Shown here: positions 31,308 through 39,752 of the stretch, piece after piece | Numbering within the stretch: position 1 is the first letter of the stretch | Layout of the letters: the number at the start of each line of letters is the position of its first letter | Source: Flavobacteriales bacterium UBA5692 | GTDB lineage: Bacteria > Bacteroidota > Bacteroidia > Flavobacteriales_D > Sanyastnellaceae | Assembly (NCBI GenBank): GCA_002420235.1 | Contig: DIHQ01000158.1 | Span: forward strand, 1 to 45,929 | DNA length: 45,929 bases | Direction: 5' to 3' | Position numbers and translations under genes: made by a program | The notes under the pieces: generated by a model | Seen by the model: only the letters and a program-made list of their open reading frames with translations | What the model was told of the DNA's origin: nothing | Database searches by the model: none

Positions 31308-33983
31308 ATGGTTTTTCTAAGGTTTTTCGCGCTGAAATTTTTGTTGCTTTTGCCACTAATTTTTGCGGTTTTGTCAGCCCGCGCAACGCACAACCGGGCT
31401 GGGGAGATTACCTACACACATGTGGAGGGGTTGACCTATGAAATCCTGATCACGACTTACACTAAAACCAGTGCGCCAGCAGATAGACCTTGGCTGTATT
31501 TGTATTGGGGAGATGAGGTCGATGAACCTATTGACAGCTTGGAGCGGGAAACGGTCCAATTGTTGCCCGATGACATCCAAATCAATCGCTACCGGGGAAA
31601 TCACACTTACGGTGGACCTGGGATGTTTGAAATCCGCGTCGAAGACCCTAATCGGAACCAGGGTGTGTTGAATATCCCGGGCTCAGTTGATGTCCCATTT
31701 TCTATCAGCTCTTTATTGATTATTGACCCCATGGCGGGTCATAATAATTCGGTACAGCTTCTTAATCCTGCCCAACAAAACGCCTGCCTCTTCCAGCCTT
31801 GGATTCACAACCCTGGCGCCTATGATCCTGACGGTGACTTGCTGACCTACGATCTTGTTTCCTGCCGGGGATTCGATTCCGAGATTATTCCCGATTATGT
31901 GCCGCCGGATGAGGTTAGCCCTGGCGATGATAGCTTTACTGTAGAAGCGGAATATGGAGACGTGGTGTGGGAGGTTCCGCAAATTGCTGGCATTTATAAT
32001 GTTGCCTTGCGAATTCAGGAGTGGAGGGATGTAGGCGGTGTTCTTATCAAAGTCGGCGAAGTGGTGCGCGACATGCAGATCACAGTCGAGCTTTGCACAA
32101 ATCAGCCACCTTCAATTGCCGAGATACCTGATACATGTGTGGTTGCTGGTAGTTTTCTTTCGCTATTAGTGAACGCTTCTGACCCGGATGGTGATAGTGT
32201 TGATTTGGATGCCATTGGAGGCCCGCTCTCCGAGGTCTCGAATCCTGCAAATTTTTCTGATCTCGGGGCAGGGATTGGTCAGTTCGTTTGGTCTCCGGAG
32301 TGCACAGAGGTTCGCGCGGAACCTTACCAAGTCGTTGTACGAGCAGAAGACAATAGCGGGCAGGTACAACTTATGGATTTGGAGACTTTTAAGATTCGAG
32401 TTGTGGCGCCAGGTGCAGTATTGACAGGAGCTGAAGCGGTTGGTAATTCAGTAATACTGTCCTGGAATTCACATGAATGTACAGAAGAATTACCCAGCTG
32501 GAAGGCCTCTGGGGGTAGCTACCAAATTTACCGCAGGGTTGATTCGTTGATTTGGACCCCAAATCTGTGCGAGACGGGCATTCCAGACGATTATGAGTAT
32601 ACATTAATTGGGACGGTTGAAGGCCTCTATAACACGACCTTCATTGATGAAGATTTGCTTTCATTCGGTGCGACTTATTGCTACCGCGTGGTAACCAAAT
32701 GGCCAGGAAGCGGAGAGTCCAAGACAAGTAACGAAGTGTGCGCGACGATTAGGAAAGACGTGCCTGTCATCACGAGGGCCTCAGTTGAAGCGACAGACGA
32801 GGCTAGTGGAGCCGTAGAATTACGTTGGTCACCACCTGATGATGCAGATACGATGGTGTTTTCAGGACCATACTATTACCGGGTTTGGGGAGGAGTAGTT
32901 GGCTCATCAGTGCTGGACTTACTTCACGAGACGACGCTCGGACCTTACTTGAGTGCTCCTGACACTAACTGGGTACATGATGGAATTGATACTCAAAATC
33001 GAGGATGGGTGTATCGAGTTGAGTGCGTAAGTGCAACTGGTGAGATGGGAATGTCAGCCCCTGCGGAGACCCCATGGTTAGCGCTGGAACCAAACGACAA
33101 CGCTTTAACGTTGACTGTATCCGGCACCTTCCCGTGGTGGGTCAATGTGTATGATATTTACCGAGTAGGCGACTCTGGCGAGGAATGGCTTGGAACCACA
33201 AGTGAGCCGTCATACGTGGATACAGGTCTGGTAAATAACCGCACGTACTGTTACCGCGTCGAGACTAAAGGGTATTACGACGGGGACGCGCTGCCTGACA
33301 CATTATCGAATTGGAGTCAACGTGCATGTGCGAAGCCTTACGATTACACTCCGCCGTGTGCGCCTGACTTTTTGATGCAATCGGATTGCGTCGAGGAGCA
33401 AAACAATATGGCGTGGAGTAATATCATTGATTGTGCGGATGATGTCATGGCTTATCAATTGTACTGGGCACCGACACTCTATGATACGCTTCGACCGGTC
33501 GAAATTTTCAGCGACCCTTCACAGTTGACTTACATCTGGAACGGCTTGGGTGAGCGCAGGACTATAGCAGGGTGTTTTGCGATTACAGCACTCGACAGCT
33601 TGCAGCCTGGACCAGACGGAATCCTTCGCCAAAATGAAAGTGCATTGAGCGACACGTTGTGCGCAGACAATTGTCCGTTTTACTTTTTGCCCAACGTCTT
33701 CACGCCGAACTTCGATAAAGTGAACGACGCATTCCAGGCTTTTCCTTGGAAGTTCATCGACTCGGTGGATGTGCGTGTTTTCAATCGACTGGGTGAAGAA
33801 GTATACCGGACGAGCGACCCCAGTGTGAATTGGAACGGAATGCACAAAGAAGGAAGAAGATGCGCGGATGGAGTTTACTACTATACTGCTCGGGTGTGGA
33901 CGATTCGACTCGTGGGCCTGATCGAAGAGCAGTTCAGCGGTGAACTTCACTTGATAGAAAATGTTGCACCCCTTAGCGAATAG
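31308..33983 (+). CDS. Type IX-secreted protein with gliding motility-associated C-terminal domain
   Basis: A large secreted protein of 891 residues. Residues 1-25 are a signal peptide (basic start, LLLLPLIFAVLSA). The N-terminal part (THNRAGEITYTHVEG onward) is the opening of a common Bacteroidota surface-protein type. The middle contains Ig/Fn3-like repeats, each with paired cysteines (for example SYQIYRRVDSLIW ... YCYRVVTKWPG; VYDIYRVGDSG ... YCYRVETKGYY). The last ~90 residues form the CHU_C / type B sorting domain: FLPNVFTPNFDKVNDAF, VDVRVFNRLGEEVYRT, WNGM, and ADGVYYYTARVW. That domain directs export by the type IX system. A ligand or adhesion role is likely but unproven. ribE starts one base after the stop. 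Confidence 0.9.
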   Translation: MVFLRFFALKFLLLLPLIFAVLSARATHNRAGEITYTHVEGLTYEILITTYTKTSAPADRPWLYLYWGDEVDEPIDSLERETVQLLPDDIQINRYRGNHTYGGPGMFEIRVEDPNRNQGVLNIPGSVDVPFSISSLLIIDPMAGHNNSVQLLNPAQQNACLFQPWIHNPGAYDPDGDLLTYDLVSCRGFDSEIIPDYVPPDEVSPGDDSFTVEAEYGDVVWEVPQIAGIYNVALRIQEWRDVGGVLIKVGEVVRDMQITVELCTNQPPSIAEIPDTCVVAGSFLSLLVNASDPDGDSVDLDAIGGPLSEVSNPANFSDLGAGIGQFVWSPECTEVRAEPYQVVVRAEDNSGQVQLMDLETFKIRVVAPGAVLTGAEAVGNSVILSWNSHECTEELPSWKASGGSYQIYRRVDSLIWTPNLCETGIPDDYEYTLIGTVEGLYNTTFIDEDLLSFGATYCYRVVTKWPGSGESKTSNEVCATIRKDVPVITRASVEATDEASGAVELRWSPPDDADTMVFSGPYYYRVWGGVVGSSVLDLLHETTLGPYLSAPDTNWVHDGIDTQNRGWVYRVECVSATGEMGMSAPAETPWLALEPNDNALTLTVSGTFPWWVNVYDIYRVGDSGEEWLGTTSEPSYVDTGLVNNRTYCYRVETKGYYDGDALPDTLSNWSQRACAKPYDYTPPCAPDFLMQSDCVEEQNNMAWSNIIDCADDVMAYQLYWAPTLYDTLRPVEIFSDPSQLTYIWNGLGERRTIAGCFAITALDSLQPGPDGILRQNESALSDTLCADNCPFYFLPNVFTPNFDKVNDAFQAFPWKFIDSVDVRVFNRLGEEVYRTSDPSVNWNGMHKEGRRCADGVYYYTARVWTIRLVGLIEEQFSGELHLIENVAPLSE

Positions 33984-33984
33984 T

Positions 33985-34581
33985 ATGTTTACAGGAATTA
34001 TTGAGCAGAACGGTCGGATTGAAAATGTGGTGCATGATGGAACAAACGTGCATTTCACCGTATCCGCATCGTTTGTGAGTGAATTGCAGGTAGATCAGAG
34101 CATAGCGCACGATGGGGTATGCTTAACTGTGGTAGAATTAGCTCAGGGGTCCTACGTGGTTACAGCTATTCACGAGACCATGGCGCGAACAAGTTTGGGG
34201 CAGTGGAAAAAAGGGTGTTTGGTTAATTTGGAACGCTGTACCCAACTAGGGGGAAGGCTCGACGGTCACTTGGTGCAAGGCCACGTTGACACCACAGCCA
34301 TTTTAAGTCAGGTCCGAGATGAAGACGGCAGCTGGGTGCTGGATTTTTCCCACGAGGTCAATCCTGTATTTGTTACTGTGCCAAAGGGTTCAATAACCGT
34401 TAACGGTATCAGCCTGACCGTCGTGGATTCTGAGCCGGACGGTTTCAGCGTAGCGATTATCCCTTACACCTGGGAACATACGAACTTGCACACTTTGCAA
34501 CTTGGTGAACGGGTAAATTTGGAATTTGACGTAATTGGGAAGTACGTCGCGAGGTTGCTCAATCAGCAGGGATTGATTTAG
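33985..34581 (+). CDS. ribE: Riboflavin synthase, alpha chain
   Basis: The enzyme dismutates two 6,7-dimethyl-8-ribityllumazines to riboflavin. The N-terminus MFTGIIEQ is the family signature, so ATG 33985 is preferred to the ATG at 33961 inside the upstream gene. The product is 198 residues, with two lumazine-binding barrel repeats: DQSIAHDGVCLTVV with NLERC in the first, and GSITVNGISLTVV with VNLEFDVIGKYVARL in the second. GGRLDGHLVQGHVD links them. It is separated by one base from the type IX-secreted protein gene and overlaps the convergent lptB end by 23 bases. Confidence 0.95.
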   Translation: MFTGIIEQNGRIENVVHDGTNVHFTVSASFVSELQVDQSIAHDGVCLTVVELAQGSYVVTAIHETMARTSLGQWKKGCLVNLERCTQLGGRLDGHLVQGHVDTTAILSQVRDEDGSWVLDFSHEVNPVFVTVPKGSITVNGISLTVVDSEPDGFSVAIIPYTWEHTNLHTLQLGERVNLEFDVIGKYVARLLNQQGLI

Positions 34582-35323
34582 GCCTAAGCACAAAATTCTG
34601 GCCAAGGTACACTCGCCTGACTTGGTCGTCTGATGCCAATTCTTCCGCAGTACCGTGTTTGAGGATGCGCCCTTCGAACAATAAATATGCACGGTCGGTG
34701 ATGTGCAATGTCTCCTGCACATTGTGGTCAGTTATAAGAATGCCAATTCCTCGCATTCGCAGTTTCTCAACGATACGCTGAATGTCCTCTACGGCAATCG
34801 GATCCACCCCGGCGAATGGTTCATCCAACAAAATGAATTGCGGATTCGTTGCTAACGCTCTTGCAATTTCAGTCCTTCGGCGTTCTCCACCACTTAAGAC
34901 ATCTCCATTAGATTTGCGCACCTTCTCCAATCCAAATTCCTGGATTAATTCCTCCAGTCGTTTTTTTTGTTCAGCTTTGGACAGAGACTGCAGTTCCAAT
35001 ATGGCCAGAATATTGTCTTCAACTGTGAGCTTTCGGAAAACGGATGCTTCTTGAGGCAGGTAACCAATGCCCATGCGGCCACGCTTATACATAGGGAGGT
35101 CTGTCACTTCTTGGCTGTTGACGTACACCCGGCCCTCATCGGGTTGCACAAGCCCTACAACAGCATAAAAACTGGTCGTTTTACCTGCTCCATTTGGTCC
35201 TAGTAGCCCAACAACCTCACCTTGTTTGACCTCCAAAGAGACCCCATCTACGACCCGGCGCTTGCCGTATTGTTTCACCAAACCTTCGGCACGAAGGGTA
35301 CTAGGTGTGGAAAGTGTTTCCAT
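34559..35323 (-). CDS. lptB: LPS export ABC transporter ATP-binding protein
   Basis: LptB is the ATPase of the LptB2FGC complex, which pulls lipopolysaccharide from the inner membrane toward the outer membrane. The 254-residue protein has Walker A GLLGPNGAGKTT, the Q-loop GYLPQEASVFRKLTVEDNI, the signature LSGGERRRTEIARAL, Walker B FILLDEPFAGVDP, and the switch LITDHNVQETL. EASVFRKLTVEDN and FAGVDPIAVEDI are LptB-specific among ABC ATPases. A -7 box lies four bases before its ATG. It follows the DUF5686 gene; the 3' end overlaps ribE by 23 bases on the other strand. Confidence 0.95.
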   Translation of the reverse strand: METLSTPSTLRAEGLVKQYGKRRVVDGVSLEVKQGEVVGLLGPNGAGKTTSFYAVVGLVQPDEGRVYVNSQEVTDLPMYKRGRMGIGYLPQEASVFRKLTVEDNILAILELQSLSKAEQKKRLEELIQEFGLEKVRKSNGDVLSGGERRRTEIARALATNPQFILLDEPFAGVDPIAVEDIQRIVEKLRMRGIGILITDHNVQETLHITDRAYLLFEGRILKHGTAEELASDDQVRRVYLGQNFVLRPKSIPAD

Positions 35324-35327
35324 AGGT

Positions 35328-35335
35328 CAAAAATA
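35328..35335 (-). promoter_or_regulatory. Putative -7 box for lptB
   Basis: The minus strand reads TATTTTTG, an exact TAnnTTTG match, four bases before the lptB ATG. It lies in the 26-base gap after the DUF5686 gene. The spacing implies a leaderless transcript. Confidence 0.45.
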
Positions 35336-35349
35336 AGGGTGTTGTTGCG

Positions 35350-37827
35350 TCATATGTTCAAGGAAAATCCAATTCTAATCCCCCGACTATCGGGATTGGC
35401 TAACGGAAGGTCGGTTCGCCAAACACCATCAACGCGCAAAAAGCCAAAGATGTTCTCTAAGCCGACGCTATATTCAGAATACGTGCCTTCTAGGCCTTTT
35501 GTTCCTTCTGGCAATGGCAGCAGGGCCTCATGTCGCTTATCCCAGCTGCCGATTATGCCTTTTGCGCTGAGCACCTCACGCAATTCGAGTCGCCTAAGCA
35601 AGGGCAAGTGATTGAGAAGGACACCTTCTCCGTGCCATTCGACATTGGCACTGACCCACTGATCTGTCACTCGCTCAAATAGCCGAAGCATGTTGAAGGC
35701 TTCATCGGTCATGAATAACGTTCCGCTCGCGGGAACAATTTCCATCAAAGGAAAAGGTGCCGTTCCGAAGTACTTGCCTGCCATTACTACCCAGTCTAAC
35801 CGGCCCCACCACCCAAGGCGGACTTCGTCAAAGCCTTCCAGGGTACATCGTGTGTAGTTGTACTGTGACCCTAGAATGTGGGGCATGGCCCATGTAATAG
35901 TAGCGTCCAGTATCGGCCACTCCGTTCCCAAGCTGCGGCGAACGAACTCACCTCCAATAAATTGCTCGCCTTTCGCAAACCGCAGAGCACCGGTGGCTTC
36001 TGTGGTAATGAGGCGGTCGATGGGCAGCCCCGTCTCGGGATTGATAAAATCCCACTCGCCGCGCATACCTACCCGGCGGTGCCTCCACTCCAGGAAAGCA
36101 GTGAATCCAGCACCGAATTCGTGTGTAATAGCCACCTCGCATCCGAACACTTCAGAAAGAAGATTTGTCGTATCCGTACGCAGCGTTGAAGTAAAGGCCT
36201 CACCTTGCTCCAACATGCCTGCCATGCCAAACTGCTCCAAGTCACTTTTGATTTCGAAATAGGCCTCTGTTCTTGGGGTTTTTCTGAAAACTACATCGGT
36301 CCCTAATCCGGCCTTCCAGCGTCGGTCATAAGTGCCGTAAGCTGCGAACACTGAGGGCATAAATTTGGTGCTGAAAGCATTTGAGGTTTGGAGGTCAATC
36401 CGGAAGCGGTGGCCTTCCGTGGGGTTTTTGGTGTAAGCCGACCACCATGCGCCTACTTCGATGGGTCCAGTTTGTACAAATCCGGTTCCCAAGAAGTATA
36501 TCGTGCCTTTTAAAAACTGCCACCTCGGGTGGGACATAACGGAGTCAGTCATCTCAAAAATTCCCGCCTCAGTTTTTAGTAAAGGTGCCGTCCGCATCCG
36601 GACCCACGCTGAATCCGTTCGATTAATGGCAAGGGAATCGAAGGTCATACTTCGGCCTCGGGCAATTGCAGTATCCTGCATTGCATTCGACCAATGCTGA
36701 TTGGTCATGGAACTTGTACGTCGTAAGTAAGCTCCAAATGATCGAGCTGCGATACTCATGTCAAGCACCATCGAATCTGTATTGAGCATCCACCGCTTTT
36801 CATTTCCCTCGCCTGGGACGAGGCAGTATGATTGGGACCATTCCATGCTCCGAATGAAATTGATGTTAGCCGAGGGGCTCAATTGGGCATCCACCCGGGC
36901 TAGGGCCATGGTCAAAGTGTCAATCCAGAGTTCCCCTTCAAACGTCATTTCGCCTTTGCGTCGTGGCATAAATGCCATCTGAAAGGTGCTACGGCCCTCG
37001 TATTCTAGGGTGTCAAGGATGTAGAATCTGTAGTGCGCATTGGCCCGATCGTGCAATGGCGAGGTGAATACGCGGTCGAGGATCAATAACTGATTATCGT
37101 ACAAGTTGATTTCAGGAAACCGCCGGTTCATTGAGGCTGCAGATAGATCTCCGCCCGAGCCGAAATCGCCACTAACTTGAGTAGCAAGCACATGGGTTGT
37201 TTTCCGTTTGGGCTGCGAATGCCATTCTTCTTCAGAAATAATCTCTCCGAACAAAACAGGTAAGGCACTTCGGTCATCGTGGTGGTGCATGTAATCGAAA
37301 ATGAACCCAAACACTCCCCAATACCTAGCGTTGGCTTGATCTTCGCTAATGTCATTTAAGTCCATTTCGATGCGGGTGTGGGTGTGCTGCCACCCGGCTG
37401 GCAGGGTAGCTGGATTGTTGTTTTTTTTGGCTTCGATGATGCGTTGCATGATCGGTTTTGCCGGATTTTCATCTTTTCGATTGGGACGAACTTCGGCGGC
37501 ACCTAGGTCAAATGCCTTGGGTTCGAGGCTGACGTTGATTTGTTGTGAGGTACCCCTCGACACGGCGAACGACTGGGAAGCGTATCCCAATGACGTAACC
37601 GATAGGCGTCCTGGGCGGTCTTCTGTTGCAATTTCGTATTGACCTTGGGCGTTCGTCATAGTGCCATTCTTACCTGAGCCCAGAACCACATTGACGTAGG
37701 GCAGTGGTTGACCGTTTAGGGCGTCGAAGACTCTTCCTTGAACCACGGTCGTTTGGGCACAACTCACGGCAACGAAGGTTAACATGGCAGCAAAAGCTGA
37801 GGCTATACGCAAAGCGCGGTTATGCAT
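35350..37827 (-). CDS. DUF5686 family protein with CarboxypepD_reg-like domain
   Basis: A large envelope protein of 825 residues. Residues 1-24 form a signal peptide (MHNRALRIASAFAAMLTFVAVSCAQ). Next comes a CarboxypepD_reg-like beta-sandwich, VVQGRVFDALNGQPLPYVNVVLGSG..GTMTNAQGQY, the domain used at the N-terminus of TonB-type outer-membrane proteins. The rest matches the DUF5686 layout: VDAQLSPSANINFIRSMEW, then an aromatic strand-rich C-terminal part probably forming a beta-barrel, ending FSLNI. The start at 37827 overlaps the tatC stop by eight bases; longer frames lie inside tatC. The function of the family is unknown. Confidence 0.85.
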   Translation of the reverse strand: MHNRALRIASAFAAMLTFVAVSCAQTTVVQGRVFDALNGQPLPYVNVVLGSGKNGTMTNAQGQYEIATEDRPGRLSVTSLGYASQSFAVSRGTSQQINVSLEPKAFDLGAAEVRPNRKDENPAKPIMQRIIEAKKNNNPATLPAGWQHTHTRIEMDLNDISEDQANARYWGVFGFIFDYMHHHDDRSALPVLFGEIISEEEWHSQPKRKTTHVLATQVSGDFGSGGDLSAASMNRRFPEINLYDNQLLILDRVFTSPLHDRANAHYRFYILDTLEYEGRSTFQMAFMPRRKGEMTFEGELWIDTLTMALARVDAQLSPSANINFIRSMEWSQSYCLVPGEGNEKRWMLNTDSMVLDMSIAARSFGAYLRRTSSMTNQHWSNAMQDTAIARGRSMTFDSLAINRTDSAWVRMRTAPLLKTEAGIFEMTDSVMSHPRWQFLKGTIYFLGTGFVQTGPIEVGAWWSAYTKNPTEGHRFRIDLQTSNAFSTKFMPSVFAAYGTYDRRWKAGLGTDVVFRKTPRTEAYFEIKSDLEQFGMAGMLEQGEAFTSTLRTDTTNLLSEVFGCEVAITHEFGAGFTAFLEWRHRRVGMRGEWDFINPETGLPIDRLITTEATGALRFAKGEQFIGGEFVRRSLGTEWPILDATITWAMPHILGSQYNYTRCTLEGFDEVRLGWWGRLDWVVMAGKYFGTAPFPLMEIVPASGTLFMTDEAFNMLRLFERVTDQWVSANVEWHGEGVLLNHLPLLRRLELREVLSAKGIIGSWDKRHEALLPLPEGTKGLEGTYSEYSVGLENIFGFLRVDGVWRTDLPLANPDSRGIRIGFSLNI

Positions 37828-38647
37828 TCGTCCGTTTGCCATAGACACGTTTGGCGATGACAATGCTAAGCTCATAGAGGACGAGCACTGGCAAAGACAC
37901 CAGGACTTGGCTGGTGACATCCGGTGGCGTTATCAAGGCGGAAACAATCAGAATTCCGACCAATGCATGCCGGCGGTACCTTTTTAATAGTTCGGGAGTG
38001 ACGAGCCCAGCACGACTAAAAAAGTAAACCATCATTGGCAGCTGAAAAACCAAGCCGGAGGCGAGAGTAATAGATGCCACGGTTTTCATGTAAGACATAA
38101 CGGATATCCGCGATTGGACATCTCCCAACTCATAGTTGCCTAAAAATTGCAGAGAAAGAGGGGCAATCACGTAGTATCCGAATGCCACACCCAAGAAGAA
38201 TAGGAAGGAGGAGCTGAAGCCGATACCGCGTGCTGAATGCCGCTCGTTATTTTTGAGTGCGGGCCGAATGAATAACCAGCCTTGCCAAAAGACAAAAGGG
38301 AATGCCGCGATAAATCCGGCGATGGCTGACACCAAAATGTGCGTAGTGAAATTGCCTAACATGGTGGTGTTGATCAGTTCATAGTTGATGCGATCCACGC
38401 ACAAGGACTCACCAGCCCCAATCCATTCTGAAAGTTGGCACCAAGCGCGAAAGCTGATAAAATCAGTTTGGCGTGGTCCGAACAGCACCACGTCAAACAG
38501 CCAGTCTTTAGCCACAAACAAGCCAATTCCCCCGGCGACAATGAAAAACGCTGCATAGAATAGGCGCTTTCTCAACTCCTCCAAGTGATCCAAGAAGCCC
38601 ATTTCGACATCCTGGGGGGGCTGGTCTTCTAATTGGTCCAGTGGCAT
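37820..38647 (-). CDS. tatC: Sec-independent protein translocase TatC
   Basis: TatC is the membrane receptor for twin-arginine signal peptides in the Tat export system. The 275-residue protein starts with the conserved DHLEELRKRLFYA on the cytoplasmic N-terminus (MGFLDHLEELRKR), has six hydrophobic helices, and shows FPFVFWQGWLFIRPAL (the conserved W-FI-P-L loop), GYYVIAPLSLQFLGNY and GLVFQLPMMVYFF. A charged, short C-terminus follows. It sits 15 bases after kdsD, with the DUF5686 gene overlapping its stop. tatA/B genes are elsewhere. Confidence 0.95.
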   Translation of the reverse strand: MPLDQLEDQPPQDVEMGFLDHLEELRKRLFYAAFFIVAGGIGLFVAKDWLFDVVLFGPRQTDFISFRAWCQLSEWIGAGESLCVDRINYELINTTMLGNFTTHILVSAIAGFIAAFPFVFWQGWLFIRPALKNNERHSARGIGFSSSFLFFLGVAFGYYVIAPLSLQFLGNYELGDVQSRISVMSYMKTVASITLASGLVFQLPMMVYFFSRAGLVTPELLKRYRRHALVGILIVSALITPPDVTSQVLVSLPVLVLYELSIVIAKRVYGKRTNA

Positions 38648-38662
38648 GTGATAAAATTAGCC

Positions 38663-39613
38663 TTAAATAATTCCTTCTCTGATCAGGTCATGCAAGTGAA
38701 TCATTCCCATGTATTTTCCAGCATTGGTAACAATTATTTGCGAAATAGCGTGATGTTCCAAGACTTGCAAAGCATGTGCTGCGAGTTGATCAGATTCCAG
38801 TGTTTTCGGTTCAGCTGACATCAGTTTCGATGCTAACGCTTCAGATTGATGAGGGGCTTCGAGGTGACGGCGCAGGTCGCCGTCGGTAATGATGCCAACA
38901 ATTTGGCCGGAGTCGATCACCGCTGTTGCGCCACAGCGTCCTTGGCTCATTTGCAAGACTACATCGGCTAGAGGCGAATCAGGTCGAACCTGTGGAGCGC
39001 GAGCTTCTTCGATGAGATCTCCGATTCTTGTGTAAAGCCTCTTACCCAGTGCCCCGCCCGGGTGCATTTCTGCAAAGTCTTCTGCTTTAAACCCTCGGGC
39101 TTCCATCAAGCAGGTTGCAAGCGCATCGCCCATTGCCATTTGAGCGGCTGTACTCGACGTAGGAGCCAAATCCAAAGGGCAAGCTTCTTTTGAAACCGTG
39201 GTGTCGAGGATATAATCCGCATGCTGGGCGAGGTGTGAAGAGCGGTTGCCGACCATTCCAATGAGGGGGAATGCACGGCTTTTTATAAGAGGCGTAAGGG
39301 CTTTGATTTCAGGGGAGTTTCCACTTTTGGAAATGCATAAGACCAAATCATCATTCTGAATTAAGCCGAGATCGCCATGTATGGCATCAGCGGCGTGCAT
39401 GAAGATGGCTGGAGTTCCTGTGGAATTGAAGGTTGCGACGAGTTTTTGTGCGATAATGGCACTTTTACCAATCCCCGTCATGATGACTCGTCCTTCGATT
39501 TTTAGAATCAGCTTACCAATGGTCTCAAATGATTCGTCGAGCTGTGGCACCAAGTGCGCGATGGCTTGGCTCTCGAGTAAAAGGGTATGGGTTGCCCGTT
39601 CTATCCAATTCAT
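38663..39613 (-). CDS. kdsD: D-arabinose 5-phosphate isomerase (KpsF/GutQ family)
   Basis: The enzyme interconverts ribulose 5-phosphate and arabinose 5-phosphate, the first step toward Kdo for lipopolysaccharide. The 316-residue protein has an N-terminal SIS domain (TGIGKSAIIAQKLVATFNSTGTPA, HAADAIHGDLG, ISKSGNSPE) and two C-terminal CBS domains (GRCGATAVIDSGQIVGIITDGDLRR and a second from about 260). LDLAPTSSTAAQMAMGDALA and FAEMHPGGALGKRL are family marks. It leads the run kdsD - tatC - DUF5686 - lptB, so two members serve LPS assembly. The 139-base gap to recQ shows no firm promoter on either strand. Confidence 0.94.
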   Translation of the reverse strand: MNWIERATHTLLLESQAIAHLVPQLDESFETIGKLILKIEGRVIMTGIGKSAIIAQKLVATFNSTGTPAIFMHAADAIHGDLGLIQNDDLVLCISKSGNSPEIKALTPLIKSRAFPLIGMVGNRSSHLAQHADYILDTTVSKEACPLDLAPTSSTAAQMAMGDALATCLMEARGFKAEDFAEMHPGGALGKRLYTRIGDLIEEARAPQVRPDSPLADVVLQMSQGRCGATAVIDSGQIVGIITDGDLRRHLEAPHQSEALASKLMSAEPKTLESDQLAAHALQVLEHHAISQIIVTNAGKYMGMIHLHDLIREGII

Positions 39614-39752
39614 GACGTGCTAGAATTCAAACTGTGGATGTGCGCTTCTCGTTCGTGGATTGGACGTCGAGCGAGCGACAAAATACCATATCTTTAATAG
39701 GCGTAAAGTTATGCTTTTCGCCCGGCTTAGGTCGGAACCAAATGTCTGATTG

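Noticed and set aside
31257..31386. A 43-residue N-terminal extension of pdxA
   Set aside because: It would overlap the signal peptide of the divergent surface protein, and a good -7 box lies just before the internal ATG that gives the family N-terminus.
39614..39752. Possible divergent promoter between kdsD and recQ (TATTTTG, TAACTTTA, TATCTTTA)
   Set aside because: Each candidate has a mismatch or lies at an unsuitable distance from the start codon, and none has a -33 element, so no feature is claimed.
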